A DNA stretch of 64,000 nt from Pollutimonas subterranea (GTDB lineage Bacteria > Pseudomonadota > Gammaproteobacteria > Burkholderiales > Burkholderiaceae_B). The notes below the pieces were generated by a model. That model was not told the DNA's origin. It was given only the letters and a program-made list of their open reading frames with translations, and did not search any database. Where the stretch lies: NCBI RefSeq assembly GCF_002849655.1, contig NZ_PDNW01000008.1:62001-126000 (forward strand). The letters run 5' to 3'. A program made the translations under genes and the position numbers. Shown here in pieces: positions 35,742-43,886 of the stretch. Within the stretch, counting starts at the first letter, position 1. Each line of letters opens with the position of its first letter.

Positions 35742-36536
35742 ATGAAATTTATACATCTAACGGATACGCACCTGGTAGCAGGCGGCGGCGACCTGTACGG
35801 CAGCAACCCGAAAAAACGCCTGCAACAAGCCGTGACGCATTTTATGGCGCATCAGCCTGACGCCGAGGCACTGGTGATTACGGGCGACCTGACGCACTAT
35901 GGCCAGGCAGATGCGTATGCTCAATTGCGCGAGGTGCTGTCTTCGGTGGACAAGCCGATATATCTCATTCCGGGCAACCACGATCATCGGGACACGCTGA
36001 AAGAGTACTTTCCATCCATTGAGTGCGATGGAAACGGCTTTGTTCAGTATACGAAGGAGTTCGGCGACTACCTCGCCATCTTCCTGGATACGAATGAGCC
36101 TGGAGTATCGTGGGGCACCTTCTGCGGCACGCGCGGCGCATGGCTGCGTGAACAGCTTGAAGCCTCGACCAAGCCTGTAATGCTATTTATGCACCATCCG
36201 TTTTTCCCGATCGGAATTCACAGCATGGATGCCATCTCATTGCGCGAGACGACGGCGTTCCGGGTTGCAATCGCGGGGTTTGAACCCCGGATCCGGCAGG
36301 TTTTCTTCGGGCATATTCATCGCCCAATTACAGGCTCGTACCAGGGCATGCCCTTCTTTACCCTGAAAGGCACCAACCACCAGGTGGCGCTGGAGTTGCA
36401 CGCCGATGCCGATGAAGGGATCCCCGGACGTCAGGAGGCGCCGCAGTATGCAATCGTACAGTTAAGCGCAGAGCAAATCCTCATACACATCGAAGACTTT
36501 CTCGAGGACAGTCCGCGCTTCACGCTGAAGGGTTAA
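35742..36536 (+). CDS. Class III metallophosphodiesterase, GpdQ/CpdA-like
   Basis: This 264-residue binuclear-metal phosphodiesterase has all family motifs: HLTDTHLVAGG, GDLTHYGQADAY, PGNHDHRDTL, MHHPFFPIG and GHIHRP. The order and length match GpdQ, which splits glycerophosphodiesters, and CpdA, which cleaves cAMP. As last gene of an Ugp-like import operon, cleavage of an imported phosphodiester is the likely role. No signal peptide is present, so it acts in the cytoplasm. Confidence 0.9.
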   Translation: MKFIHLTDTHLVAGGGDLYGSNPKKRLQQAVTHFMAHQPDAEALVITGDLTHYGQADAYAQLREVLSSVDKPIYLIPGNHDHRDTLKEYFPSIECDGNGFVQYTKEFGDYLAIFLDTNEPGVSWGTFCGTRGAWLREQLEASTKPVMLFMHHPFFPIGIHSMDAISLRETTAFRVAIAGFEPRIRQVFFGHIHRPITGSYQGMPFFTLKGTNHQVALELHADADEGIPGRQEAPQYAIVQLSAEQILIHIEDFLEDSPRFTLKG

Positions 36537-36553
36537 AGACACACACGCCTTGC

Positions 36554-37387
36554 CTAACGCGACGGAAGCTCGCGCGCCGGATGGCCCTCGTATGTCGGCA
36601 AATAGTGGCGCGGTAGTGGTCCCTTGTTGCGCCCACCCTGTTCTGATTGCTCCCAGGCGTGGGCGAGGATGCCAACGGATCGTGAAAGACAAAACAATCC
36701 GCGTGCGAGCGGCGCAGGGAAGCCTAGCTCAGCATAAATAACTGCTGTCGCTCCGTCGATATTCATGGGGATGGATTTTCCCTTCCTGGTCGTCAGTTCA
36801 TTCTCTATCGCCCGCGCTATTCCAGCAAACTTACCCGATACCACCCCTTTTTCAGCCGCGTTGTCGACCAATTCCAGTAAGCGCGGTGCACGCGGGTCAA
36901 CAGGATGAAAACGATGCCCAAAACCGGATATGTACTTGCCATGCTCCTGGATAAATTCATCCAAGGCCCGTTGTGTGGCATCGATTTCACCCATGCCTGC
37001 TTCCCGGTAACCCGCAACGCTCTGGTAAAGGGCAACAGCCTGTTCGCCCGCTCCGCCGTGCACATCGCCTAGTACATTTACGGCGGAGCCCATGGCGTTG
37101 TTCAGTCCGACCCCGCAGGTAATCGCCATGCGCGCGATCGCGATGCTTGGCGCCTGCGGACCGTGATCGACGCCCGATACCAGGGCGGCTTCGAGCAAGT
37201 CGCCCTGCCCGGGTCCCGGCAAATCTCCTCGCAGCATCAGCCAGATCATCTCGGCAAATCCGAGATTGCCGATCAACGCTTCGATCGCATAGCCACGATA
37301 CCGGATGCTGCCTGGCTTCATATCGATAATTTCAGTGCGCCACCAATTCTTGCTGGCCGTACCGTCGTCTATTTCGGTCACGCTCAT
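36554..37387 (-). CDS. Citryl-CoA lyase / citrate synthase-fold protein
   Basis: This 277-residue protein, much shorter than citrate synthase (about 430), keeps GSIRYRGYAIEALIGNLGFAE, GDVHGGAGEQAV and SGFGHRFHPVDPRAPRL, like the citryl-CoA lyase or ATP-citrate-lyase C-terminal domain. The family splits citryl-CoA (or a methylated analogue) into acetyl-CoA and an oxoacid. It lies downstream of a Bug receptor and an RraA-like aldolase, as the last gene of a minus-strand cluster. Substrate could be a substituted citryl- or malyl-CoA. Confidence 0.82.
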   Translation of the reverse strand: MSVTEIDDGTASKNWWRTEIIDMKPGSIRYRGYAIEALIGNLGFAEMIWLMLRGDLPGPGQGDLLEAALVSGVDHGPQAPSIAIARMAITCGVGLNNAMGSAVNVLGDVHGGAGEQAVALYQSVAGYREAGMGEIDATQRALDEFIQEHGKYISGFGHRFHPVDPRAPRLLELVDNAAEKGVVSGKFAGIARAIENELTTRKGKSIPMNIDGATAVIYAELGFPAPLARGLFCLSRSVGILAHAWEQSEQGGRNKGPLPRHYLPTYEGHPARELPSR

Positions 37388-37444
37388 ACTGCCCCCTTTT
37401 TTTTGACCGGCACTCCTGCGTTTGATGGCAGAGAACCCTGGCTT

Positions 37445-38425
37445 CTACTTGATACTTATATTGCCATCCTTGATGATCTTGGACCATTTGGCCGAGTCAT
37501 TGGCGATCAAGTCGTTAAACTCTTCGGTCGTCCCCCCAAGCACCACATTGCCTTCTCCCATGATCTGGTCGCGCAGGGCCTGGCTCTTAAGGACTTCATT
37601 GATCTGCCTGTTCAATATCTCGATGACTTCCTGCGGCGTGCCTGCTGGTGTCAGAATGCCGGTCTTGGAGGCCGCTTCGAAACCGGGCAATGTGTTGGCC
37701 AGCGGAGGTACGTTCGGCAACTGGGGAATAGGTTCCAGGGTCGTAATCGCCAGCATGCTGATCGCGGGATTATCAACCTGAGACATTGCCGCGGGCGTCG
37801 AAGTAAAGAAGGCATCGACTTGACCGCCCAGTAGATCGTTCATGGCAGGCGCAGCGCCCCTGTACGGAACATTCAGCAGTTCAATACCTGCCTCGCTGGC
37901 GAAAAAGCGACCGGTGATATCGCCCACCGTGCCGGTGCCGGCATTACCCACTGTCAATTTGCCCGGATTGGCTTTGGCGTAATCGACCAGTTCGGCCACC
38001 GTCTTGTATGGCTTGTCTGAACGAACCACCAGGACCATGGGTTGGGATGCGACTGAAACCACCGGGGCAAAGTCCTTGGCCACATCATAGGAAATATTGT
38101 CGTAAAGATAAGGATTGATTGACAGGTTCGAGGTTTGCCCCAAAGCAATGTTGTAACCATTCGGCGTTGCCCGGGCGAGTATTCCCATACCAACGGTGCC
38201 GCCGGCGCCTGGACGATTTTCGACGATCACGTTCCATTTGAATTTTTCCGTCAGGGCGTTAGCAACGAAACGGGCCATGGTGTCGGTGCCTCCACCGGGC
38301 GGGAACGGCACCAGCAGCTTTATGGGTTGGCTGGGATAGGTGCCGGTGCCCTGGGCTACTGGCGCAATGCCTATGACACCCACCATTACAGCGGTAATGG
38401 CAACAAGCTTTCGCAACGTAATCAT
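37445..38425 (-). CDS. Bug family TTT substrate-binding protein
   Basis: This 326-residue receptor has a signal peptide (MITLRKLVAITAVMVGVIGI, cut near residue 26, AQG), then the Bug loop PSQPIKLLVPFPPGGGTDTMAR and ENRPGAGGTVG. It sits between the RraA-like gene and the citryl-CoA lyase gene on the same strand, and its ligand is probably the cluster's carboxylic acid. No TctA/TctB genes are present. Confidence 0.92.
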   Translation of the reverse strand: MITLRKLVAITAVMVGVIGIAPVAQGTGTYPSQPIKLLVPFPPGGGTDTMARFVANALTEKFKWNVIVENRPGAGGTVGMGILARATPNGYNIALGQTSNLSINPYLYDNISYDVAKDFAPVVSVASQPMVLVVRSDKPYKTVAELVDYAKANPGKLTVGNAGTGTVGDITGRFFASEAGIELLNVPYRGAAPAMNDLLGGQVDAFFTSTPAAMSQVDNPAISMLAITTLEPIPQLPNVPPLANTLPGFEAASKTGILTPAGTPQEVIEILNRQINEVLKSQALRDQIMGEGNVVLGGTTEEFNDLIANDSAKWSKIIKDGNISIK

Positions 38426-38484
38426 GATATCTCCTGGTCGTTATGTTTGTTCTTCGAAAATAAAAAGTCCCTTTCGGGCAACCA

Positions 38485-39177
38485 CTAAACTGGTAAACCT
38501 TTTGCCCGCAATACCGCGTTGAACCGTTCGGGATCCGAGGTACCCTGCTCATTCGCCAAACGAATCGACTGCTCCTTCTTCAAGTGCGCCTGCACACGCG
38601 GCAACAAGGCTTCTACCTCGTCTGCAGGAATGCAGATCACACCATCGGCGTCGCCCAAAATCAGGTCGCCCGGCCCTACCACCATACCCGCGCACGCTAT
38701 GGGCACATTGATCTGCCCCGGCCCTTCCTTGCTCGGCCCCCTGTGGGTATGGCCTTTTGCGAAAACCGGCACCCTGCCATCCGCCCACTCAACCAGATCG
38801 CGAATCGCTCCGTCAATGACAAAGCCGCCTATTTTCTTGGTCATGGCGGTCGTGCGCATCAAGCCGCCGATCAGGGCCTGGGTAAGGTCTCCACCGCCGT
38901 CGATTACAATAATGTCGCCGGGCTGAGCCATCATGAGAGCCTTGTGTATCATTAAATTGTCGCCAGGCCGAACCTGCACGGTAAGCGCGGGCCCGCACAA
39001 GCCCTGCTGCAAGTTGTTGTGGTAGGCCTTCAAGCCCATGGCGCCCAGCGAACGACCCATGCAATCGCCAGCGACCGCGACGGGCACGTCCACGAACGAG
39101 CGAAGCACGCTGTCTGGAACAGTCCTGGGCATCTCATTGATGCGATAGCCTTGTGGCCATTCTCCGCTGGTCGACAT
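38485..39177 (-). CDS. RraA-like / 4-hydroxy-4-methyl-2-oxoglutarate aldolase family
   Basis: This 230-residue protein resembles the class II HMG/CHA aldolases: DCMGRSLGAMGLKAYH, LTVQVRPGDNLMIHKAL, GDIIVIDGGGDLTQALIGGLM, IDGAIRDL (with the metal-site Arg-Asp) and LGDADGVICIPADE. Family members split 4-hydroxy-4-methyl-2-oxoglutarate or decarboxylate oxaloacetate. In this cluster with citryl-CoA lyase and a D-hydroxyacid dehydrogenase, an aldolase role is more likely than RNase E inhibition. Confidence 0.85.
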   Translation of the reverse strand: MSTSGEWPQGYRINEMPRTVPDSVLRSFVDVPVAVAGDCMGRSLGAMGLKAYHNNLQQGLCGPALTVQVRPGDNLMIHKALMMAQPGDIIVIDGGGDLTQALIGGLMRTTAMTKKIGGFVIDGAIRDLVEWADGRVPVFAKGHTHRGPSKEGPGQINVPIACAGMVVGPGDLILGDADGVICIPADEVEALLPRVQAHLKKEQSIRLANEQGTSDPERFNAVLRAKGLPV

Positions 39178-39194
39178 GTCTTCTCCTGGTAGAT

Positions 39195-40169
39195 TCAGTG
39201 ATCGAAACTTTTAATATTGACGACCTTGTCGGCAGACAAGGTTCCATGTTTCAAATAACCCAGAACGTTATTTACCGCCCCCACAGCCATTGCGCTTAAC
39301 GCGGCCGGCGTCGAACCGCCCACATGCGGGGTCAGGACAACGTTCTTCATGGTCAACAGTGGGTTGGACGCTGCCATCGGCTCATTAGCAGTAGTATCCA
39401 GCCCCGCTGCTGCCAGCTTCTTGCTGGCTAGCGCCTGGATCAGCGCCGTCTCGTCAATCACTTCACCCCGCGCCGTATTGATCACGATTGCCCCGTCAGG
39501 CAATAGCGCCAGTTGCCTGGCGCCTATCAGCATGCGTGTACCGGAGGTGAGGGGAAGATGCAGACTAAGCACGTTCGACCGTCGCAACATGGCGTCCAGG
39601 TCAGTCATTAGCTCGACATCCTTTTGCGCCTGTCCGGCCTGTGCATAAGGGTCGTACGCCAGCACGCGCATGCCGAGGGCATTGCAGAACGAAGCCACCA
39701 ACCGGCCTATCTGCCCATAACCCACCAGCCCGATGGTGCTGCCCTTGAGCTCCAGGCCATCTTGCAAACGCGGCCAGCGCCCGGCCCTTATTTCACTATC
39801 CATATACGCGATGCGCCGGGCGGCGGCCAGCATCAAGCCCAACGTCATTTCGGCAACAGACTGCGCATTGGCTCCGGGCGTCATAAACACCGGAATGCCG
39901 CGTTCGGTACAAGCCTGAACGTCGATATTGCTGACCCCCACGCCGTGCTTGGAGACGACTTTCAACGTTCTGCATCCTGCTATCGCCTGCGCAGACAGTG
40001 TCACCGTCCTGGAAATAACCGCATCGACACTCTCGTGCCGGAGTATTTCTTCAACCTCCGCGGCATCGGCGTCGCCTTGCAGGAAAAGTACCCTGCACCC
40101 TTCCCGCTCCAGCAAAGCAATGCCTTCAGGACTTAGCGTACGAGCGGTAACTAAAACGGTATAAGGCAT
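39195..40169 (-). CDS. D-isomer specific 2-hydroxyacid dehydrogenase
   Basis: This 324-residue NAD-dependent enzyme, phosphoglycerate-dehydrogenase-like, has GLVGYGQIGRLVASFCNALG (Rossmann GxGxxG), NTARGEVIDETAL (Arg of active site), and LTPHVGGST (the catalytic His). It oxidises or reduces 2-hydroxy/2-oxo acids. The ATG at 40169 is preferred to an upstream TTG. The gene is first in the cluster with the RraA-like, Bug and citryl-CoA lyase genes, and is divergent from a LysR gene. Confidence 0.88.
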   Translation of the reverse strand: MPYTVLVTARTLSPEGIALLEREGCRVLFLQGDADAAEVEEILRHESVDAVISRTVTLSAQAIAGCRTLKVVSKHGVGVSNIDVQACTERGIPVFMTPGANAQSVAEMTLGLMLAAARRIAYMDSEIRAGRWPRLQDGLELKGSTIGLVGYGQIGRLVASFCNALGMRVLAYDPYAQAGQAQKDVELMTDLDAMLRRSNVLSLHLPLTSGTRMLIGARQLALLPDGAIVINTARGEVIDETALIQALASKKLAAAGLDTTANEPMAASNPLLTMKNVVLTPHVGGSTPAALSAMAVGAVNNVLGYLKHGTLSADKVVNIKSFDH

Positions 40170-40257
40170 GGGAAACAATAGTCAGGAAGCGATATGTGTC
40201 ATTAAACGCAATCCCTGATATAACTGTCTATTCAACAATAGTGATCCATCAATTACC

Positions 40258-41157
40258 GTGAGCAATGAATTACGCATCGACATACGCGATCTACGCTATT
40301 TCGAAACAATCGCTGCACTGAAACATTTGGGCCAGGCCGCCGACGTACTGCATCGCAGCCAGCCGGCCCTCACCAAATGCGTACAGCGCCTTGAAGCGGA
40401 GCTGGGCGCTGCCTTGTTCGAGCGCAAGGGCCGTGGCCTGGAATTGACTGCGGTAGGCAAAGAGTTCTATTTGCGCGCCGCGAAGATCCGCGAAACCCAT
40501 GATCGCTATCTCAGCGACATGAAAGACTTTATTGACGGATCAGCAGGAAAAGTACGCGTGGGTTGCGGACCAATCACTGCCGATTACCTGCTACCCATCA
40601 TTTGTAATCTGGCTTTAAAGCACGCCCCCAATGTCGCGCTGGAGATCACTATCGGCACCAACTATTTCCTGAAAGAGCAGATCCGGCAGGAAAGACTGGA
40701 TTTGATTGTAGGTGTGGTGTCGAACGACAACGAGTTCGTCACCCAGGCGTTTATCGACGATATCGTCGTGGTCGCCGCGCGCAAAGGACATCCTGTCTTC
40801 GATATAGCGTCTTTGGACCTGGAACATCTTTTGCATTACCACTGGATCTTGCCCATGCCACCGATAGAAAGCCGCAAATGGCTGGACAATCTCTTTGCAT
40901 CGCACAAGCTCTCCAGGCCGATCGCGCACATTGAAACCAACTCTCTGCCTTCTATCCATGATTTGATCGGCGGTACGGACTTATTGTGCTTTTTGTCCCG
41001 ATTAACGCTGGATCACCCCAAGACCCGCGGGCTGTTGCAGGAAGTCGAGCTTGAAGAAACGACCATGGCGCGCCAGTTGGGAATTACATATCCGCACGGA
41101 TCCCTAACGCCGGCCACGCTGCAGTTGATTGAACTGTTGAATCAACACCACGCTTAA
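40258..41157 (+). CDS. LysR family transcriptional regulator
   Basis: This 299-residue LysR protein starts with GTG and SNELRIDIRDLRYFETIAAL, then the HTH recognition helix RSQPALTKCVQRLEAELG. The effector domain contains CGPITADYLLPIICNLAL. It is divergent from the D-hydroxyacid dehydrogenase/RraA/Bug/citryl-CoA lyase cluster (88-base gap), which is the likely target. No ATG is available near the HTH, so GTG is accepted. A hairpin follows its stop. Confidence 0.88.
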   Translation: MSNELRIDIRDLRYFETIAALKHLGQAADVLHRSQPALTKCVQRLEAELGAALFERKGRGLELTAVGKEFYLRAAKIRETHDRYLSDMKDFIDGSAGKVRVGCGPITADYLLPIICNLALKHAPNVALEITIGTNYFLKEQIRQERLDLIVGVVSNDNEFVTQAFIDDIVVVAARKGHPVFDIASLDLEHLLHYHWILPMPPIESRKWLDNLFASHKLSRPIAHIETNSLPSIHDLIGGTDLLCFLSRLTLDHPKTRGLLQEVELEETTMARQLGITYPHGSLTPATLQLIELLNQHHA

Positions 41158-41181
41158 TGCCAGCCGGCTGGCTGGCTGGCA
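41158..41181 (+). terminator. Hairpin between convergent LysR and GntR genes
   Basis: TGCCAGCC (41158-41165) pairs perfectly with GGCTGGCA (41174-41181), 8-base loop, immediately after the LysR stop. A CTCTCTTC tract follows, and a shorter inner palindrome GCCAGCCGGCTGGC is also present. Likely bidirectional terminator. Confidence 0.5.
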
Positions 41182-41187
41182 CTCTCT

Positions 41188-41895
41188 TCACACAGCCGTT
41201 ACAGCGGGCTTCAAGTGATAGGACTTCTTGTTGGTCAAGTGCTCGCGGATATATTTTTCTGCCGCGTCGGCATCGCGCTCAAGCAAAGCCTTGACGAAGC
41301 GCTCATGGTCGGCGACGCCCGCGGTCCATTCGTCGCGATCCAGGTTGGACTTATAGCGCAAAGCCTGGACTTGCAGATTCAGCCGCTCGTAGGTGGCCGT
41401 AAGCGCCGGATTATGCGCAGCACGGCTGATGGCCACATGCGTTCCCATACTGGCCACGAAGTAGGCCTTGATGTCCTGGTTTCGAAATCCTTCCAGCATC
41501 CGCTCATGCAGGGACGCAATTTCCTGCAGTTCCTGGTCGGTCGCGCGCTGCACCGCCTGGCGTATGGCCAAGCCTTCCAATACGGCCAGGACATCAAAAA
41601 TATTCTCGATATCGGCAGGCGAATGCTCGATGACCACGGCTCCCCGCTTCGGCTGGATGCTGACCAGACCATCAGCGGAAAGGATGCGATAAGCCTCGCG
41701 TAGCGGCGTGCGTGACACCTTGAGCCGGTCACAGAGGTCGCGTTCGTTCAACCCGGTGCCCGGCTTCAACGTGCCATCCGTAATGAACTGTCGCAACTTA
41801 TCGGCGACGACCGCCGCGAGCGTTGGATGGTGAATCGCCAAGGGATCTGGGCTCGAATCGGCGTCGTTGTTAGCGGTGGAATCAGGGTAAACCAT
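41188..41895 (-). CDS. GntR family regulator (FadR/FCD subfamily)
   Basis: This 235-residue protein has a winged HTH at about 25-95 (VVADKLRQFITDGTLKPG, then RLKVSRTPLREAYRILSADG) and an FCD ligand-binding domain with the metal-type triad region THVAISRAAHNPAL and ADHERFVKALLERD. Such regulators sense small carboxylates or acyl-CoAs. The start at 41895 follows from the family layout. A 30-bp near-palindrome lies 28 bases upstream, and the target operon (Bug, enoyl-CoA hydratase, CoA transferase) diverges beyond it. Confidence 0.9.
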   Translation of the reverse strand: MVYPDSTANNDADSSPDPLAIHHPTLAAVVADKLRQFITDGTLKPGTGLNERDLCDRLKVSRTPLREAYRILSADGLVSIQPKRGAVVIEHSPADIENIFDVLAVLEGLAIRQAVQRATDQELQEIASLHERMLEGFRNQDIKAYFVASMGTHVAISRAAHNPALTATYERLNLQVQALRYKSNLDRDEWTAGVADHERFVKALLERDADAAEKYIREHLTNKKSYHLKPAVTAV

Positions 41896-41922
41896 AGGTG
41901 CACAGTAATCAGAAAAAGGATA

Positions 41923-41952
41923 ACTTGGTATCTGGTATACCAAATACCAAGT
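41923..41952. promoter_or_regulatory. 30-bp near-perfect palindrome, GntR operator
   Basis: The left arm ACTTGGTATCTGGTA mirrors TACCAAATACCAAGT, with one mismatched base pair, around the centre GGTATACC. It contains the TGGTATACCA core typical of FadR-subfamily sites. It sits in the divergent gap between the GntR gene and the Bug operon, so it probably controls both. Confidence 0.7.
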
Positions 41953-42063
41953 GTACCCAATATTTGTCGAATGCTCATCATAGAGCAATGACGTTCCTCG
42001 CGAATCATCGTAAGACACTGGTCCGTGTGGCAATACATCAACCCGAAAGATGGAGACCGAACA

Positions 42064-43053
42064 ATGATCAAGAAAACCCTGTGCGCACTGATAGGCACAA
42101 TCGCATTGGCGCAGGCGGGCGCCGTGCATGCTGCCGATGAGGCTTTTCCCAACAGGCCCATACGCTTGGTAGTCGGTTTCGTGCCGGGCGGCGGGACCGA
42201 TGTGTCCGCACGCATTATTGCCCAACGCTTGTCGGAAGTAATCGGCGAGCAACTGGTAGTCGAGAACAAGCCTGGCGCCTCCGGCCTGATCGCTGGCGAA
42301 ATGGTGGCCAAGGCGGCTCCGGACGGTTATACGCTACTGCTGGCCAATATGCAGTCCACTGTCTCGGCGCCTCACATGCTGCCCGTCTCGTACGACCCGG
42401 TCAATGGATACACCGCCGTGCGCTACATCGGCTCGGTGCCCAACATTCTGGTGGTGAACCCGACCAAAAATGATGTGAAATCACTGAAGGAGCTCAGCGA
42501 TCTGGTCAAGGCCAGTCCAGGCAAATATACCTATGCCTCATCAGGCATGGGCAGCCCCCAGCATTTAAGTGCCGCGCGCTTTTCACAGATTACCGGCGCA
42601 GAGATGGAGCACATTCCTTACAAGGGAAGCGGACAAGCCATGACCGACCTACTGGGCGGCCAGGTTGACATGAACTTCGATACCTTGCCGGGTGCGATTG
42701 GCCAGGTCCGGGCAGGCAAGCTGCGTCCGCTGGCGGTGACCAGCGCCAAGCGCGCCGCCTCATTGCCCGACGTGCCGACGTTGGCCGAAGCCGGCGTCAA
42801 GGGCATGGATGTAGAGCAGTGGTATGCGGTGCTAGCTCCCGCCAATGTCCCGCCCGCAGTTCTGGCCAAGCTAGACCAGGCGCTCAACGAAACCTTGAAA
42901 GACCCGGGCGTGTCATCGAAACTGGCTGAACAGGGCATGGTGGTTGGCGGAGGCCCGGATACGCCCGCCGATTTCCAGACTTTTATCAAAAGCGAATATG
43001 ACAAGTATGGCCGCATCACGGCAGACCTGGGATTGAAGAAGAAACCCTCGTAA
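42064..43053 (+). CDS. Bug family TTT substrate-binding protein
   Basis: This 329-residue receptor has a signal peptide (MIKKTLCALIGTIALAQAGA, cut near residue 23, VHAAD), then PNRPIRLVVGFVPGGGTDVSAR and ENKPGASGLIAGEMVAKAAP. It is first in the GntR-controlled operon followed by an enoyl-CoA hydratase and a CoA transferase, which suggests it brings in the acid the two enzymes then activate and hydrate. Spacing to the next gene is 22 bases. Confidence 0.92.
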   Translation: MIKKTLCALIGTIALAQAGAVHAADEAFPNRPIRLVVGFVPGGGTDVSARIIAQRLSEVIGEQLVVENKPGASGLIAGEMVAKAAPDGYTLLLANMQSTVSAPHMLPVSYDPVNGYTAVRYIGSVPNILVVNPTKNDVKSLKELSDLVKASPGKYTYASSGMGSPQHLSAARFSQITGAEMEHIPYKGSGQAMTDLLGGQVDMNFDTLPGAIGQVRAGKLRPLAVTSAKRAASLPDVPTLAEAGVKGMDVEQWYAVLAPANVPPAVLAKLDQALNETLKDPGVSSKLAEQGMVVGGGPDTPADFQTFIKSEYDKYGRITADLGLKKKPS

Positions 43054-43075
43054 CGTAACAAGACGGAATAGCGAC

Positions 43076-43873
43076 ATGACTACAGCATTAGCACAAAACC
43101 CATATCTCCTGGTTGACCGGGATGACGGGATCGTGACCATTACGATCAACCGTCCCGAGAAACTGAATGCCTTCACCATCGATGTCTGGCGTGATCTCGG
43201 AACCAACTTCCTGGCCCTGTCCGAAGACGACTCGGTGCGCTGCATTATCTTGCGGGGCGCGGGGGAAAAGGCCTTCTCGCCGGGCAACGACATCTCCGAG
43301 TTCGAGACCTCCCGTTCGAACAAAGAGCAGGCGGTGCAATATGGGCAAGTGATGCGCCGCACGATCGAGGCAATAGGTAACTGCCGGCACCCGGTCGTGG
43401 CGCAAATCCATGGCATCTGCGTAGGCGGCGGCATGGAAATCGCCAGCCTGGCCGACGTTCGCATCTGCGGCAGCAGCTCCCGCTTCGGTGTGCCCATCAA
43501 GAACCTGGGCCTGGTCATGTCGTATTCCGAGCTCGCCCCGCTGGTGAAATTGGTGGGTCCGTCCACTGCCTTGGCGGTCTTGCTGGAAGGCACTATTTTC
43601 GGTGCCGACAAGGCGCTGGAGCTAGGTGTGGTAACTCGCGTCGTGTCCGACGCGGACGTTGCCGCCGAAGCCCGAAAGACGGCGGAGCGCATTGCCGCTG
43701 GCGCCCCTTTGGTGGCCCGCTGGCATAAAAAGTTCATACGCCGGCTGCTGGCCGGGGGCGAACTCACCGACGCCGAGCGGGACGAGGCTTTCGATTGCTT
43801 CGATACGGAAGATTTCCGAACCGGCTACCGCGCCTTCCTGCAAAAGGAAACACCCAATTTCACAGGCCGATGA
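43076..43873 (+). CDS. Enoyl-CoA hydratase/isomerase family protein
   Basis: This 265-residue crotonase-fold protein has TINRPEKLNAF at about 24-34, GEKAFSPGNDISEFE, and CVGGGMEIASLADVRICGSSSR with SRFGVPIKNLGLV. The GGGMEIAS site aligns with GGGLEIAS in the paralogue at 6929. It is the middle gene of the GntR-controlled operon and is followed 13 bases later by the CoA transferase. It probably hydrates an unsaturated acyl-CoA made by its neighbour. Confidence 0.9.
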   Translation: MTTALAQNPYLLVDRDDGIVTITINRPEKLNAFTIDVWRDLGTNFLALSEDDSVRCIILRGAGEKAFSPGNDISEFETSRSNKEQAVQYGQVMRRTIEAIGNCRHPVVAQIHGICVGGGMEIASLADVRICGSSSRFGVPIKNLGLVMSYSELAPLVKLVGPSTALAVLLEGTIFGADKALELGVVTRVVSDADVAAEARKTAERIAAGAPLVARWHKKFIRRLLAGGELTDAERDEAFDCFDTEDFRTGYRAFLQKETPNFTGR

Positions 43874-43886
43874 GAGGTAAGATTGC

